42,303 bases of DNA from Lysobacterales bacterium. Lineage in GTDB: Bacteria; Pseudomonadota; Gammaproteobacteria; Xanthomonadales; SZUA-36. Shown here piece after piece: positions 41,333 through 42,303 of the stretch. The notes below the pieces were generated by a model. The model did no database searches, was not told the origin of the DNA, and saw only the letters and a list, made by a program, of their open reading frames with translations. Position 1 is the first letter of the stretch; each line of letters begins with the position of its first letter. Both the position numbers and the translations under genes were made by a program. The DNA is taken from positions 1 through 42,303 of the forward strand of contig JABDPJ010000059.1 in the NCBI GenBank assembly GCA_013042835.1, in the 5' to 3' direction.

Positions 41333-42303
41333 TCAAAGGTCGGCAAATTTACTGATAATCGTCTCGATTTGTTCCGGAGTGTGAGCCGCGCTGATACTGC
41401 AGCGCAAGAAACTCTGACCGCCAGGCGTTGCCGGCGGCAACATCATATTGACATAGACGCCCGCTTCCAGCAGCTGGTTCCAATTGGCCAGGGCCGACTC
41501 CCTGTCCTTGCAGCGGACCGCTATGACCGGGCTGATTTCCGGTCCCAGTTCAAAACCAAGCTCATGTAAGCCGTTGTAGAGAAGCCGTGCATTCGACCAC
41601 AGCCGGTCTTTCAACTCAGGCCGCGTCCGCAACTGGTGCAGGGCTTCCCGGGTTGTCGCCATGACCGCCGGACTGGGTGATGCGGTAAACATGAATGGCC
41701 GGGAAACGTAGCGGAACAAGCCAAGTACGTCGTGTTTACTGGCGCAAAATCCACCCATGGCACCAAGGCTCTTGCTGAAAGTTCCGACGATAAAGTCGAC
41801 CCTGTCCATTACGCCTTGTGCTTCAGCGATACCGCAGCCATGCTCGCCAAAAACCCCCAGTGAATGCGCTTCATCAACAAGCAGGCAAGCGCCATAGCGC
41901 TCCTTGATCTCCACGATTTCCACCATTGGTGCACTGTCACCCAGGACGCTGTACATTCCCTCCACGACGATCAGGCAACGATCGGCACGGTCGCCTAACC
42001 TGGCAAGCCGGCGTTCCAGGCTTTGCACATCGTTGTGTTTGAAACGATAGATATCCGCGCCGCTCATATTGCAGCCGTCGTAAAGGCTGGCGTGGGCGTC
42101 TGAATCCAGCAGAACCGCGTCGCCCTTACCGAGCAATGCAGTCAGGACGCCGAGGTTGGCGGCATAGCCGGTGGAAAACACCATGGCATTGGGAACCTGG
42201 AAAAAGTCCGCCAGTTCAGCCTCCAGCCTGCCGTGCGCCGCATAACTGCCGTTGGCCATTCGCGAACCGGTGGTTCCGGTGCCGAATGTCTCCATCGCGG
42301 TAA
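41333..42303 (-). CDS. spt: Serine palmitoyltransferase (partial, C-terminal about 320 residues)
   Basis: The minus-strand frame is open through the right edge (T-A-M before the listed Met), so the N-terminus of about 100 residues is missing. It is an alpha-oxoamine synthase of the PLP fold-type I. EFGTGTTGSR-like METFGTGTTGSRMANGSYAA, DSDAHASLYDG (the PLP-stacking His), LLVDEAHSLGVFGEHG and the PLP lysine K in VGTFSKSLGAMGGF (codon 41771-41773). The C-terminal SRPFMFTASPSPAV and VYVNMMLPPATPGG are those of the Sphingomonas-type SPT, not of AONS, KBL or ALAS. It condenses L-serine with palmitoyl-CoA (or acyl-ACP) to 3-ketosphinganine, the first committed step of sphingolipids. Its presence assigns a sphingolipid flavour to the whole locus. 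Confidence 0.88.
   Translation of the reverse strand, partial: TAMETFGTGTTGSRMANGSYAAHGRLEAELADFFQVPNAMVFSTGYAANLGVLTALLGKGDAVLLDSDAHASLYDGCNMSGADIYRFKHNDVQSLERRLARLGDRADRCLIVVEGMYSVLGDSAPMVEIVEIKERYGACLLVDEAHSLGVFGEHGCGIAEAQGVMDRVDFIVGTFSKSLGAMGGFCASKHDVLGLFRYVSRPFMFTASPSPAVMATTREALHQLRTRPELKDRLWSNARLLYNGLHELGFELGPEISPVIAVRCKDRESALANWNQLLEAGVYVNMMLPPATPGGQSFLRCSISAAHTPEQIETIISKFADL

Noticed and set aside
1-42303. Mobile elements, CRISPR arrays, tRNA or rRNA genes
   Set aside because: None was seen on inspection; no transposase-like frame, repeat-spacer pattern or cloverleaf was noticed.

Overview
The window is about 42 kb of a gene-dense, moderately GC-rich chromosome from a Gram-negative bacterium, most likely a gammaproteobacterium. 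The reasons are a complete Lpt lipopolysaccharide export set, the conserved yrbG-kdsC-lptCAB-rpoN-hpf-ptsN-rapZ order, the hda/DUF2066/purMN block, and an AmgK-MurU cell-wall recycling pair. The exact lineage cannot be fixed from the sequence. No rRNA, tRNA, CRISPR, phage or insertion-sequence genes were seen. No gap between genes exceeds about 240 bases.

Layout. 1-884 (minus): sufR and the start of sufB (SUF iron-sulfur assembly). 1011-2671 (plus): amgK-murU. 2833-5782 (plus): a canonical proton-pumping transhydrogenase, pntA-pntB, closed by a strong terminator and followed by a REP-like palindrome. 6020-7975 (plus): a second, very reduced transhydrogenase: a soluble NAD-domain protein and an NADP-domain protein tethered to the membrane by one helix and an Ala-Pro linker. 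The proton-channel domain is absent and several NAD-domain catalytic residues are replaced. This is the most unusual item in the window. 8080-9783: a large unrecognised lipoprotein. 9830-13477 (minus): a short AMP-nucleosidase-like protein, hda, a PerM-type membrane protein and a DUF2066 protein. 13583-15300 (plus): purM-purN. 15363-15584 (minus): a BolA/IbaG protein.

15813-24383 (plus) is the envelope and nitrogen-PTS block: yrbG, kdsC, lptC, lptA, lptB, rpoN, hpf, ptsN, rapZ, mgtE. Compared with the enterobacterial order, kdsD (between yrbG and kdsC) and npr (after rapZ) are missing.

24413-42303 looks like a lipid and envelope-glycolipid locus. It holds a double-domain glycosyltransferase, a GNAT-fold acyltransferase-like protein, two NTP-transferase proteins, a GMC oxidoreductase, a TonB-dependent receptor with an N-terminal coiled coil, and an extra LptA/OstA-like protein beside lptF-lptG. 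It continues with a metallophosphoesterase, a CDP-alcohol phosphotransferase with an extra N-terminal domain, a nucleotidyltransferase-fold protein, a MOP-type flippase and, cut by the window edge, a serine palmitoyltransferase. The last gene suggests that the organism makes sphingolipids and that the neighbours build and export a sphingolipid with a phosphorylated or glycosylated head group. That pathway is an inference; only the individual families are read from sequence.
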